From: Adiantum capillus-veneris
Lineage: Eukaryota; Streptophyta; Polypodiopsida; Polypodiales; Pteridaceae
Direction of reading: 5' to 3'
DNA: 64,000 bases
NCBI GenBank assembly: GCA_014529385.2
Contig: CM043952.1
Span: 70,048,299 to 70,112,298 of the forward strand
This document shows, piece by piece, positions 12,272 through 24,104 of the stretch. The stretch's first letter is position 1. Each line of letters starts with the position of its first letter. The notes under the pieces are model-generated. The model saw nothing but the letters and a program-made list of their open reading frames with translations. It was not told the DNA's origin and did not search any database. The translations under genes and the position numbers were made by a program.

Positions 12272-12292
12272 TTTGGCACCGCTATCGCGGAT
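12272..12292 (+). other. Primer binding site of element C
   Basis: TTTGGCACCGCTATCGCGG directly follows the LTR CA. Plant Tat/Athila-type elements carry TTTGGCGCCGTTGCCGGGG-like primer sites here, complementary to a tRNA 3' end, so this is a slightly changed version. The exact tRNA would have to be checked. Confidence 0.65.
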
Positions 12293-12950
12293 CGAAGAGA
12301 CCTAAACTAAGGAAAAACACGAGCATCTTGTGAAGTTATCCTTTAACTTCCTCTAGGTTCACCTAGAGTTCAAAACTTTCTTTAAGAAACCGCATAGCTT
12401 AAGATTGTCGTCTTTTGCTATGTAGAGGTAGCTTGGAAGTAATTGTACTTGATGAGTGCCTTTAGGATTGTAGGATTATAGAAATAGATTGGGATTTTGA
12501 GAATGTTTGGTAGACGAGCCAAGTCTTAAGATCAGTGCTCAGAAAAAAACGAGTGTTTGTGACACTTTCCACAACCCCATTGCATGAGAATCTAGGAGTA
12601 GGGTAAGTAGGATCCGAGGTGGATTTCAGAACATTGCTCACTCTGAAAGAATCAAGTGTGAGTTGTTATTGGAAGTTGAAAAATTTCAGGTCTACGGCTA
12701 GAAACAGCTCAAAAAGACTCGAAACCACTCAATCCAACTGGAGAGTAAGCTTAAAAGTTGTTTGAACCAGTTGATAAACTCAAAGACACTTCGAGGTAAA
12801 AATTTCAAGAGTTGGTCAAAACTCAGATTATTTACTTTTTCTTGACATTTTAGGCCAAATTAAGTCTTTTCTTGATTCATAAGCTTAAAATAGCTCATGT
12901 AAAGACTCTCTTTGAAAAAATTGCAAAAAAATGTTCATTTCAAACATGAA

Positions 12951-13837
12951 GTTAATAATCATGATTATTAACTTTCTACTCTAAATTGACCAAGGCTCAT
13001 ACCATTGACTCATTGCATGTGTACAAACAACTGTTGTAAACGCCCAAGAGATTTGGATCACCAAACTGGTAAAAAACTGGGTAAAAACTAAAGTTTGTAC
13101 TGACTTTTTGAATCTTGAGTGTAAATTGGGAAAAAATTTGTCCAAACTTGTTGAAAATTGATTCATAGGTTTATATTGATGTGATAAACATCTGTACATG
13201 CTCAGTAAACAAAAAGATGCAAAAACTTGTCAATTGTAAATAATCGTGATTATTTATATCTGTCCCATTTTTCAAGTTTTTTGACCAAGTCAGCATACCA
13301 CTATTTTTACCATGTTATAATAAGCCCACAAACCAAATTTGGTAAGATTTGGATCACTGGATTGAATATTGTGACCAAACTTGCAAAAGTTAGTCTGCTA
13401 ACAGATAATTGATAACCATTTGACAAAAAATTGTCCAAACTTGATGAAACTTGGCTAGTGATCTTAACTTGAGGTGCTTAACAGATCAGTGTCAAAGTTG
13501 AGACAAAAAGTTGCAAAAATATAGCTAGAGTAACTTTAATCACGATTATTTACATATGCTTCAAAACTTGAGAATTTTGCACATTTGAGTATACCACAAG
13601 GTCAAGCATATCAAGTAGAACTCACAAATCAATTTTGGTAAAATTTGGATTCCAAAAGTAAGACCTAAGCCAGATTCTCAAAATCAGAGTCTGTGGACAC
13701 AAAACAATTGATAAACTTGATCAGATTTTGTCCAAACTTGTTGAAACTTGTCCAGGGACTTTCACAAGTTGTTTACTTGCCAAACCAATCCAAAAAGTGT
13801 AAAAATTTGACAAAATTAAATAATCATGATTATTTAC
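12951..13837 (+). repeat. Four palindromes spaced about 290 bp apart (leader set)
   Basis: Palindromes around AATAATCRYGATTATT are centred at about 12961, 13246, 13542 and 13826, giving spacings of 285, 296 and 284. The copy at 12951-12972 is a perfect inverted repeat. The third has lost part of its left arm. Sequence between them is only weakly similar from unit to unit. The same motif recurs at 59535-60137 in the 3' part of the same element. Confidence 0.85.
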
Positions 13838-14208
13838 TGTTGCTATCCAGAGACATCAGTTTTCACTTTTGAACTTAGAGAGTGTTTGACCAACCTAATA
13901 TAAAGCCACTAGGCAATTTTGGGTTCAATCGGATCAAAATTGGTATATGTTCACTCAGTTTCCAGGTTGCAGATTAAACCCTTGAATTTTTGCTAAAGTC
14001 GAATTTGAAAGTCAAATTTTGACTCCCATCGCTCGATTTGAAGTGATACTCAGAGACCAATCATGAGAGTTAGCAAAAACTCTACTATCTTTATAGAAGA
14101 ATAGCTAACTTGATCAAATTTGTACATGAATCAGGTTGCAGACGAGAAATCAGTGGCTTGACAGAACGTTGCAATCAAATCAAGTGGAAATTGACGACAA
14201 GTCAATCC

Positions 14209-14219
14209 AAAGGTGAGTA
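14209..14219 (+). promoter_or_regulatory. Candidate splice donor upstream of gag, element C
   Basis: AAAG|GTGAGTAC matches the plant 5' splice consensus. It lies about 24 bases before the gag ATG at 14236. Paired with the acceptor at 60320 it would remove gag-pol and place the accessory ORF first. This is a prediction from sequence only. Confidence 0.4.
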
Positions 14220-14235
14220 CTCTTCATAAATCTAT

Positions 14236-16593
14236 ATGAACCTTAGATCTGGTTGGGTACTAGGAAACCAGGGCATACTTGGAGAAACCTCCAGTAGAGT
14301 ATCCACCGAAGAAAGCGTGAATCAAGGCAATTCCTTACGCACAATTCTTGAAGAAGTCTCAGACACTTTTTCAGATTCAACATCCGAAATGTCTTCTTAT
14401 TCGATCACTCGAAAATCGGAACGACAATGCGCTATAAGCATATACTCTCTTTTTACAAGACTATCCGTCATGGAGCCCAGGTTTACTTGGACCCTAATGA
14501 GGAGTATGCTATTCGCATTGATGACCATGGTATTGAGTTTGAAGAAGAGATTAGGGCAAACAAACAAGGAAAAATGTACATGGACAAAAACGGAACTCAG
14601 TATGTACAAGTTGAAAACCCTGATGTGGTAGAAAAATGGGGGTTAGAAGTAAACACCATAATCCCACATATGTCAGCAAAAGAGGGACCACCAACTTTCG
14701 AATTTGAGGGATACGATCAAGTAGAATTGAAGCCTTTGAAACGGCTTAGTACGGATAATCCTAGGATCGGAGTCTATTGCTGGGAAGATAGAAACATCAA
14801 AGATCTTTTATGGACTTTGCATGTCAAACCAGGACAACTAACGGCCATGATGATCATCTATATCTTCAAGATCAAAGATAAGGGATCAGCGTACCTACCA
14901 ACCTACCTGTTTAGGGATTGTTATAACAACAACTTTGTTATGATGACTCCTGAGGAGGTAGAACAAACCAAATACCAAGGGTATTCCATACGGGATTGGA
15001 TATTGGGACAAGGACCAGAAACTATTCCAAGAGATGAACACCGTGAGAGATCACTGTGAGAGTAATGTAAAGAAACCAGAAACCACCTCATCACCTAGAA
15101 AACCGGGTGACACTAAGGCCGGTCCAAGGCTACATGAGTCACTATTTCCAATAGACTAGTTTGAAGGACTCGGAACAGAACCAAGTGCCAGGAGACCGGG
15201 AGTTAAACCAAATAGACGTGTCAGACCAGCTGATTTTGAGAAATGGGTCAGAAAAGACATTGGATTAGGGGATCCCTACGACCACTTAGCAAGCTTTAAG
15301 CAAGTGCTAAGAGCAGAATGTATATTCGATTTTCATTATCAATTCGAGGAGTTTGGAATGACATTATAAGGAAAAGCATTAACATGGTTCCAAAACATTA
15401 CACCAAGGTCAATCATGGACTTGAACACATTAGCTCAAGAATTTGTAGCTATATGTTCCAAAACGGGGATCAAACATAATACGATAGCTCAAATCTACAG
15501 CTTTAAACAGAAACATGGTGAGTCTGTTAGGGATTGTGCAACTCAACAATACATTTCCAGATGCATAGGGCTAGAGATACCTACAGAAGAACGACTTATA
15601 TCTTTGTTTTTAGAGGGATTGCTAAACAAAGAACTTTATGCTATACTCTATAGTAAAAAGCATGCAACCCTAGAAGAGTGTGTGTCAGATGCTATTGACT
15701 TAAGAGACAATTGTGATATTTTTAACGAAAAAGATGTCCCTAAAGATAACCAAAGCAAGAAAATAGCATCTACTAAGCGAGCACGAGTGGGAACGACTGT
15801 TGCAGCACCACTCTCAGTCATATAAGATACGCTTAAAAGAATGAATGACATGATGAACAACATGCAAAAAGCTCCTATGAGGGGACCAGGACAATGGATA
15901 CCTCAACAGGGACAACCAATTAGGCCACAAAAATGGTGTGTAATTGAGAGTAAATGGACCAACCATGAGACCCACAAGTGCTACTTCAGACCAAATTATG
16001 ATGGGAATGTTCAGTACGTGCCCATGCGGCCACAAGGACAACCCGTGTCCAGATATCAGCCTAATATGGCCCAAGCTCAAAGACCACCAATGGGTATGGA
16101 AAGACCTCAACCTGTATTGGGACAACAACCTCCGTAACCAGGACATAATGCAGTTCCTGTAAAGTACATGCACTCTGAAGGAGTCATAGATGAACAAGCA
16201 TTAGTGCATGTTACACCCTATGCTGAGCCTAGTCCATCTACAGTAATGGTAGAAGGACATTGGTATAATTCACATCGACCACCAATGGAATAAATTGTGA
16301 CTTATGCTCCACCAAAGCTCGCACCAATGTATTATGTAGCTAATCAAGGTGTCAGACCTCCCATGGTAAGACCCATGATTAAGCCAAGAACAGGAAACTG
16401 TCATAACTGTGGTGCTAATGATCATTGGAAAAATGAATGTCCAGAGCCTGACAAAGACCTCAAACTAGTTGAAGCCTATTGCGTACAATGTTGCAAAAAG
16501 GGAGGACACTTTTCGGAAGATTTTCCTAGAAATTCTTTGAACAAAGGTAAAACAGTAGTAAATGTAGTCCAAGTGATACCTAGTAGCTCGTAA
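14236..16593 (+). pseudogene. gag: gag of element C (broken)
   Basis: The region starts at ATG 14236 (MNLRSGWVLG); frames shift near 14430-14630 and again near 15060-15220. An N-terminal part (14427-15059) is acidic and unrecognised. The capsid (retrotransposon gag) domain lies at about 15220-15790, with GKALTWFQNITPRS, FKQKHGESVRDC and LFLEGLLNKELYA; a TAA interrupts it at about 15367. A Pro/Met/Gln-rich linker (15840-16140) follows. A zinc knuckle CHNCGANDHWKNEC (about 16397) and a second, decayed one (CVQCCKKGGHFSEDF, about 16483) end the region. Gag would form the particle and bind RNA. Confidence 0.75.
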
Positions 16594-17719
16594 GAGAGTG
16601 AACCAATTGTTCCAATCAAGGTAATCACTAGAGCCCAATCCAAGAAAAAGAAACACAACTCCTTTGATGATTCTGAAAATACAAAAGTTTCCTCTCAAAG
16701 AATCAAAAGGAGCAGAAGCAAAAGATATGAGATGAGAAAACAAAAACAACGTGTTGAAATCGAGGAGAAAGCAAAAAACTATTCCAGGAAAAGTTGAAAG
16801 AAACTGGAAGCGAAATCAAAGAAACAACCATGAAATCTAGAGGATCCATTCTGGTTGATAAAATTTTTGAGCCTATAAATGCAGCCTTGGAAGCCTACCA
16901 AGCATGGAAAAACATGGAAAACAAATAGAAAAACTACCCTTCTCTAGACATGGAAGCAGCTAAGCTAGAAGCTTATCAAAATTTGGTAAGAATCACGCAA
17001 GAAATGCTGGAAAAACAAAAACCCAAGCTTGAAAGTATTGCAAAACCTGAAGAGCTTGTGGTAAGAGACACTAAAGAAAAATCCGATGTGGTGACAGAAC
17101 GCCACCTTGAAACAAAAGAACCAGAGCTTATAGTGCCGAACAGCAAAGATGCATTAGACAGAATTCCATTTGTAGAGGAAGACTGGCCAGGACACTTATG
17201 GGAAAAAGTGAGAGAGATCAATGATGGGAGACTAACTCTAAAGTCGGCTCCTATAGAGGAAGTCTGGTTGGATAACCTACCTTTGATGTAAACATGGATG
17301 TACAATCCTTGTATGGGGATTACGGATCTAAAGCTTCAGGAATGTCAAAACCATTGACCTTGAAAACATTGCCCTCTTACTTGGGACGTAACGAAGATCA
17401 TGAATCCATAGTGTGTAAAACCACTCAAGTAAAAAGAGCTAAACAGACCCTAGAAGTAGACAACATTCATTCAATCATGTCTACACCCATCCAATTTACT
17501 CTTACCTTGAGAGAACTATTAAAACTTAGACCATACTTATGGAATGATCTACGGAAAACCCTAGAGAATGTGGGGATAACGGGGTTAATCTCAAAAAATT
17601 TGGGAAATTTGAAAATGGACAACAAAGAGATTCAATCTGTTCCCATGAACAAATTCGGAGAATATTACGAAGGAGAGGAAGGAAACACCACCCTCCCAGT
17701 GAAATATAATGACATTGAA
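16594..17719 (+). pseudogene. Lysine-rich linker between gag and protease, element C
   Basis: It is highly charged and broken by stops at about 16790-16930. Open pieces lie at 16950-17291 (113 codons, Lys/Glu-rich with a possible coiled coil) and 17294-17785 (163 codons, ending in the protease). Neither piece shows a known domain before LDSGAG. The region most likely encodes the gag-protease spacer of the polyprotein. Confidence 0.5.
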
Positions 17720-18193
17720 ACCATGGAAATACTGGATAGTGGAGCTGGCATAGCCATAGCCATTAAAGCAGTATGGGAATCCTGAGGTCAACCAGCCATT
17801 AGACAAACTCGAATGAAATTGCAATTGGCTGACGAACACATTGAGAGACCATTAGGGCTGCTTGAAAAAGTGATAGTCAGTTCGTGTGGACTTGAATATC
17901 AACACACTTTTGCCATAGTAGACTTTGGGGAAAAATCCAACTATGAAATCATATTGGGAAGACCTTTCATGCGACAAGTACAACTTATTCAGGATTGGAG
18001 AAACAATTATCTGTACTTGAAGCAAGTGGGATCTATAACAAGAGTAAATCTAAAAGATCACACTTATAGAGATGTTTTGGAAACACCCATACAAGAGTTT
18101 GATTCAGTCTCTTCGGCTGAAACTAAACTTCCATCCTGGTTAAACAAAGACACTCCTATTTGGATGTGTGGAGCTTCCGAAAATGGAATTTAA
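17720..18193 (+). pseudogene. Aspartic protease of element C
   Basis: MEILDSGAGIAIAIKAVW at about 17725 contains the DSG catalytic triad. A TGA at 17783 follows, then a shift. The second half (17813-18193) has VIVSSCGLEYQHTFAIVDF and the closing motif IILGRPFMRQ (about 17950). In this family the protease cuts the Gag-Pol polyprotein. The two halves are in different frames, so it is inactive. Confidence 0.75.
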
Positions 18194-18932
18194 GACGAGA
18201 AGAATTTATCCTAGAAAGGGATTACACAGATGAAGCCTATGTACATGAACCCTTTCTAGAGCATTTGTTTGACCCAATCAAGTGGACTCAAATTCTAGTG
18301 ACCATGGATGTATATGTAAATACGTCTATGCCTACTCAATTTTGCAATGAGGATGTCTACAACATAATTCCCATCCAAATGATTTCAATCCTCAACATTG
18401 AAGACAAAGATGAGGAACCCAAGGACTTAATGAAAGCTCAACAAGTCTTTTCAGACCTCTACTACGATGCAACTAATGAGTTAGATGAACACTCAGCTAC
18501 CTCAAAAGATTCGGGGTCAAAAAAAGAACATATGAGAGCTAAGCTACTATTAAAAGGAGGGGAGGAAAAGTTTTTTGACTTTTCAAACCAGAAATCAAGA
18601 AGACAGAAATGGTATAGACAAAAAAGAGACACCAAAAACATGAAAACACGACCTATGCCATTAGTCTCCAGTAGAACACAATTCCATATGCAAATAGATG
18701 CAAATGATTATGTCAAGGACAAAATCACTAGCAGATATCCTTCAAACAAAAATTCAAAAATGTCTCAAACATTGATAAAAACAAGGAAGGGTACTCAAGA
18801 AAACCCAAAGGATAAAAAACCACTCATGACCCGAGTCGAGCGGAAAAAGAAATATCAAGAGTTAAAAAAGCTCTGATTAAGGAGATAAACACGACCAAAA
18901 TTGAAACCACAGAAGAGGATGGTAAGTATGTA
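18160..18932 (+). pseudogene. Spacer between protease and RT, element C
   Basis: The frame 18160-18876 (238 codons) is open, first acidic, then basic (RQKWYRQKRDTKN). It overlaps the preceding frame by 34 bases. No domain is recognised; by position it is the protease-RT linker, longer than usual. Confidence 0.5.
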
Positions 18933-19990
18933 ATGAGTGTACCATCCCATTACAAAAATTATACTCTCCAAGATCGAAAAATCATAGTTGAACAACCTAT
19001 TAGGGAACTGCGGAAACAAGGCAAGTCTTACGAAGGGCCTGAAAACGCTAAAAAGATAGACTTGGCTGAACCAAGAGAAGAGCCTAGACCTACTTACATT
19101 GCGAATGACCTAATAGAAGAAGAAGAAGAGCTCTTGTTGAGATTATTAAAGGAATATCGAGATATCTTTGCTTGGTCTTACAGGGATCTCAAGGGTGTTG
19201 ATCCACAAATGTGTCAACATACCATACCCATGAGAGATTATGCGAAACCAAGTAGACAAAGGCCATACACGTATAACGAAACATTTTCAAGGAAAATAAA
19301 AGAAGAGATTGAAAAAATAAAGGAATCCAAATTTATTTACGAAATAGAACACATAGACTGGGTGTCTCCAATTGTTGTAGTACCCAAGAAGAATGAAAAA
19401 TTATGAGTGTGTGTTAATCTCCAAAAGGTGAATGCAGCTACTATTAGAGACAACTTTCCTCTTCCAATCACTAAGCATGTTTTAGAACGAGTTGCAAGAA
19501 AAGAAGCTTACAGTTTCTTAGACGGCTTTTCAGGATACAATCAACTTTTAATTAACTCAAAAGATCAACATAAAACTGCTTTTGCAACAGAATGGGGTAT
19601 GTTTGCCTATTGGGTTATGCCGTTTTGGTTAACTCATGCTCCAGCAACATTTCAAAGGTTGAAGAGCCATGCTTTCAAAGAGTATCTTAGGAAATTCTTA
19701 GAAGTATATATGGATGATCTATGCGTACATTCATCAATCCGGGCTGATCATTTTGAACACCTCAAAAAGGTATTTGAAAAAATGTAGACTTTAAAGGATT
19801 TGCTTAAATCCTGAAAAGTGCACATTCATGGGTAGACAAGGAAAAACTCTTGGACATATAGTGTCTAAAAATGACATAGCTACTGATATTGAGAAGATTC
19901 ATGTCATTGTTGATTTGCCTAGACCAACAATAGTCAAGGGGGTAGAATCCTTCATGGGGCACTGTGGATATTACAACGGTTCATCTACAT
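18933..19990 (+). pseudogene. pol: Reverse transcriptase of element C
   Basis: LKEYRDIFAWSYRDLKGVDP (about 19148) and HIDWVSPIVVVPKKNEK (about 19353) lead in. A TGA at 19404 (expected tryptophan or arginine) breaks the frame. The second open part (19407-19787) has AFATEWGMFAYWVMPF, APATFQR and the catalytic box VYMDDLCVHSS (about 19702), with both aspartates kept. A TAG at 19785 ends it. It is recognisable but dead. Confidence 0.85.
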
Positions 19991-20066
19991 GTATGCTATA
20001 ATTGCAAAACCCATGTATAGCTTGATTACACACTTTGAAAGGACCGAGGCATGTGAATAATCCTTC

Positions 20067-20520
20067 ATGAAGCTTAAGCAATCTCTCACCTCAGCTCCAA
20101 TATTGAAAGCACCAGATTGGAATAAGGTATTCCACGTATGTGTATATGCTTCCAATTTTTCTATTGGTTGTATACTAGCTCAACCAGGAGACGGGAAAAT
20201 TGACTTTCCTATTTCTTATGCTAGCCAACAATTGAACATGGCAAAAAAGAATTACACCACCACCGAAAGGGAAGGATTAGGAATTATCTTGCCGTTAAAA
20301 AGTATAGACATTACCTATTAGCCAACAAGTTGGTTTTATTTGTAGACCACCAAGCTTTGTTGTATTTGGTCAACAAGCCATGCAACATAGGAAGAATAGT
20401 GAGATGGTTCATCATTCTTCTAGGATTTGATTTCCCTGTGGTTGTAAAAAAGGGCATACACATCAACGAGCAGATCATTTGTCAAGGATTGTTTCAGGAG
20501 AATCACCTAAAGGGGTAGAC
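20067..20520 (+). pseudogene. RNase H of element C
   Basis: FHVCVYASNFSIGCILAQ (about 20130), ISYASQQLNMAKKNYTTTER (about 20211), a shift near 20300, then LFVDHQALLYLVNK (about 20336) and a final RADHLSR-like block (about 20470). The first catalytic aspartate appears as VYAS (normally VDAS), a possible loss. It would degrade the RNA strand during replication. There is only one RNase H here, unlike elements A and B. Confidence 0.75.
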
Positions 20521-20559
20521 GATGATCTACGAGATGCCTATTTATTCTTCGCGGAAATG

Positions 20560-21893
20560 ATACCTAGATGGTCAAAAAACATTGTGTCTTTAATGACAAT
20601 AGCTCAAGTGGATTCACAAATACCACTTCCTATCATGATCAAATTAATCGAGCAATTGGCTATGTATCAATTACTAGCTGGTAGGCTATACAAAAGAAAT
20701 CGAGACGGGATATTGCTCTTATGCATTAATCTTGAAGAAAAAGAATAGTACCTAAGTCAAGCACATGTTACCATAGTAGGACTTCACTTTGCGGAAGATC
20801 AAACTATACAACGAATCTTGAGACTTGGAGTATTTGGCCGACTATGAGGAGAGATGTTAGATCTTTTGTAAAGAAGTGTCCTCAATGTAAAAAAAAAAAA
20901 CCCATACCTCATATAACATTGTTTCAAATGTCACACGTTCCTAAGTGGAGTAACTATCTAGTTACTTACTTATCAAGCCAAACATTTACTGAGGATATGA
21001 ATTCCGTCAAAGAGCAATTGAAATTGAAGCAAGAGACTATGCTCTTATTGGTAACCAATTGTATCGAAGAGGTAAGTACCAACATTTGTGTCTTTGTGCA
21101 AATGAAGACAAGTATATTCCTATTATAGAACAAGTACATGCTCGATAAACTGGAGGTCACTTTTCTAGTGAGACCACCGCAAGAGCAATCTTGATGGAAG
21201 GCATATGGTGGTCAACACTTTTTGCAGATGCCAAATAATATGTTCCAAGGTGTGATGCTTGTCAATGAGCAAATGAAGACGAGTATATTCCGATTATAGA
21301 ACAAGTACATGCTCGATTAGCTGGAGGTCACTTTTCTAGTGAGACCACCGCAAGAGCAATCTTGATGGCAGGCATATGGTGGCCAACACTTTTTGCAGAT
21401 ACCAAAGAATATGTTCCAAGGTGTGATGCTTGTCAATGAGAAAAAATGCCAACACATGTAGATAGCATGTCCTTAAGACCAATAATGGGGGCTAGAGCTT
21501 TTGCAAAATGGGGTATAGATTTTTTTGGGGCAATATAGCCACCTGCTTATAGAACCCAAGCTCAATATATTATTCAGGCTACGGACTATATGACCAAGTG
21601 GGCCGAGGCTAAAGCAACTCAAAAGAATGATGCCAGAACCACTGTTGCATTCTTATATGAGTATGTATTCACAAGATATGGACTACCAATAGAAATTGTC
21701 AGTGAGGGAATTCATTTCCTCAATGAGGTAATTGAGTATTTGCTTAATGATTTTATGGTCATCCATAACAAATCAGCTCCCTATCACCCACAAGCAAATG
21801 GACAAAAAAAATTAGCTCGGTGCTGAATAAAGTGGTTAGTTCAAGAAGGACAGACTGGAAAATGAATCTCCATGCTACTCTATGGGCTTATTG
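20560..21893 (+). pseudogene. Integrase N-terminal part of element C, with two zinc-finger regions
   Basis: A first zinc-binding region reads AHVTIVGLHFAEDQTIQRIL...FWPTM...CPQC (about 20760-20890). After a spacer, LYRRGKYQHLCLC leads to a second one, EQVHARLAGGHFSSETTARA...CDACQ, which is itself present twice in tandem (21098-21439). The core follows with WGIDFFGA (about 21510), ATDYMTKWAEA (about 21577), IEIVSEG where SD is expected (about 21690), and APYHPQANGQ (about 21775). The frame ends at LWAY and then TGA, where element D inserted. The rest is at 56335. Confidence 0.75.
21098..21439 (+). repeat. 171-bp in-frame tandem duplication in the integrase of C
   Basis: GCAAATGAAGAC starts two nearly identical units at 21098 and 21269, each 171 bp (57 codons). 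The unit spans the integrase zinc finger from the linker to CDACQ. A few substitutions separate the units, and the first carries extra stops. Confidence 0.9.
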
Positions 21894-21898
21894 AGTTT

Positions 21899-22157
21899 TG
21901 TAACATTAAATGGCCTAAATACTTGTTTGTAGCGGAAATTAGCATGAACATAGTGGGCATTTCATTAGAATAGATTCCTAATGAGAATTACAAGAGTGCT
22001 TGGGTGGAGAGAGCAACAAAAATCATAACACCTAGTTAGATAGCATGAACAATACTTTCAAAAGAGAGAGAAATTAAGCTATTGACAACAGTTGAGGACC
22101 GGATCTACATGGAGCCGGTCCGCCCTCCAAAAGGCTTTGTACTATGGTTTCTCCCAT
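21899..22157 (-). repeat. Left LTR fragment of element D (its 3' LTR), cut by element B
   Basis: TGTAACATTAAATGGCC starts at 21899 and matches the right LTR of D from 39107 (about 259 bp, few differences). It is preceded by the target duplication AGTTT (21894-21898) from the integrase of C. Element B begins at 22158. The remaining part of this LTR is missing. Confidence 0.9.
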
Positions 22158-24082
22158 TGAGAAAAGCTTTTCCATGCATGGGAACCCCCCCATATATTTT
22201 TGCCCTTTTATCAAAATATTTCCCATTATATAAGTTACTTTTGATTTTTTCTTCCTTTTTCACAAACGTTTTAGCCTTTATTAAATAAATAATACTTATG
22301 CTAATCAATCATGATGTAGCATAATACGTAAGCTTTCTTTGTTGATCTCTCTTTTGACCTTAAAAATATTAAATATATATATTCTAGTATTTTCTAATAT
22401 ATTTTTTTCATGTATGTATATTATTCCACTCTACCAAATATTTTATTCACTAGTTTTCATTTTCAAACCTCAACCCCACTTTCAAATTTCAATAATACCT
22501 CCATCTAGATGATTGCCAATCTTTTCAACACTCTAGGTCATGTTTTCATACACATGAAGGAGCTTACACTTGAAGGCAAGAGAGAAGTCCACTCAAAGGG
22601 GACCACCAAAGGACTTTTGCAGCCACAAATAATACAGTATTTGGCTGAATGTTTTAAGTAAAGAAGAACCCCGAATCTGAAGGAGCGTTCAACATGAAAG
22701 ATGTAGCTCGTGATTTCAACTTTTAGCTCAATTTTTTTCAGAATTTTTGGAGTTATGAACACGGAGATATGATTTTTTGTAGTGGACCCAAGTTTTCTCG
22801 TGTAATGGTGACACAGGCCATCCCACTTTTCTTCCTTCTAGAATGGCTATGGTTCTACAAGTCTTCAAGCATGATTACAAGAGACAAGGCTCTTTTAATG
22901 AGGTCTTGGCTAGTCTAGAGTAATTCTATCACCATTTTTGGAGGATCCATCCTCATCAACAAATATCCACCTTCGACAACCTCTCTTATAATTTTCTTAC
23001 CTCTCTCTTCTCTCCCTAATAAGCTTATGTCTATCCAAAGATAGACTATTGTAAATATTTCCTATCCTCTACATCCTACCCACATTCTCTCTTTTTCTCT
23101 CTCTATTGACTCTGGTATTTTAAATAATGAGGAGACAAGATGGGAGCCACAGTCACATGCACCCCATTTTCCTAGTCACCAAAGTGGGACACTCACCTCA
23201 AATAGAAATATTGCTAAATCCTTCCCTCCTTCCCTATATAAGGAGGCCATGAGAGCTCACTTGGGGGGAGAGAACACACACACACACACACCTATCCATA
23301 CACACTCTTGTGCTACATGCTTGTAGCATGAACCCTAATCACATAATCACAACACCATCATCATCACCATCACCATGCACAAAAGATGAGCACCACACCT
23401 CCACACCACTTGTAATTAAGGGTTGAAGGCACAATTTCAAGAAGAAGAAGGGTGGACGCACTCATGATATTCCTCGCCATCAACTCCCATCTCTCCATTA
23501 TGCCTCCTACGATCTTGTTCCCTTCTCATTTTCCTGCCATACGCTACCTATTGTATTCATCTTTTGCAAGCAATCAACACACTCCATCTTGGTGCCATAC
23601 TTTGTGTCGCTTTGAATACATCTCATTGTGAGTATGGTATATTCTTGTTCCTTGCCATTTTTTTCGGCTTATGTTAAGGTGTGCGGATTCGCCACCACAC
23701 ACACACTCTCTCTCTCCCTCTCATATTCCTATCATCTTGCTACTTCCATCTTAAGGTGTGTGGATTCGCCACCTTTTGTATGAGAAGTGAGCATACTTGC
23801 ATGTATCCCTGACCTCGTTATCTTCCTTACTACATGCACACGTAGCGAGCCCATTCTCACTCACTCACCACTCCTCTCACCTTATTCTCCGACCACCCCA
23901 TTCCACATTTGGGCGTGGATCTTGAAATTGTTTTCCATGCATGCTTCATTGTGTATATGTATGCGTCCTAGCCGCATATCTTGCTAGGTGGTGCCCCTAT
24001 TGTGTATTCCCCATGATGAGGCCATTGTGCATAGTCTTGGTGTAGAGGCCACCGGGTCTATTTTTTCCACTTCCGCCTCTCA
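22158..24082 (+). repeat. LTR 1 of element B
   Basis: It starts TGAGAAAAGC, ends CTCA before the primer site, and is 1925 bp long. TATA box CTATATAAGGAGGCC lies at about 23234, a short CA microsatellite at about 23276, and TTAAGGTGTGYGGATTCGCC occurs twice (about 23673 and 23752). Five bases before it, CCCAT, would be the left target duplication. It is nearly identical to LTR 2, so the insertion is recent. Confidence 0.9.
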
Positions 24083-24104
24083 TTTGGTGCCCCCACTGAG
24101 GAGG
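24083..24104 (+). other. Primer binding site of element B
   Basis: TTTGGTGCCCCCACTGAGG follows directly after the LTR CA at 24082. It has the TTTGG(C/T)(G/A)CC form seen in plant Tat-type elements. The second copy begins at 32142. Confidence 0.65.

Larger units (their letters stand above)
12293..14235 (+). other. Leader of element C, about 1.9 kb, with palindrome-bearing tandem repeats
   Basis: It is long, AT-rich and without a credible gene. Phrases such as TTTGTCCAAACTTGTTGAAA and GGTAARATTTGGAT recur, showing diverged tandem units of about 290 bp between about 12950 and 13840. A consensus-quality splice donor AAAG|GTGAGTAC lies at 14209-14219, just before the gag ATG. Long leaders with splicing are known in giant plant elements such as Ogre. 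Confidence 0.6.

Noticed and set aside
12951-13837. Regularly spaced palindromes considered as a CRISPR-like array
   Set aside because: Spacing of about 290 bp and diverged related spacers in a plant retroelement do not fit a CRISPR array.
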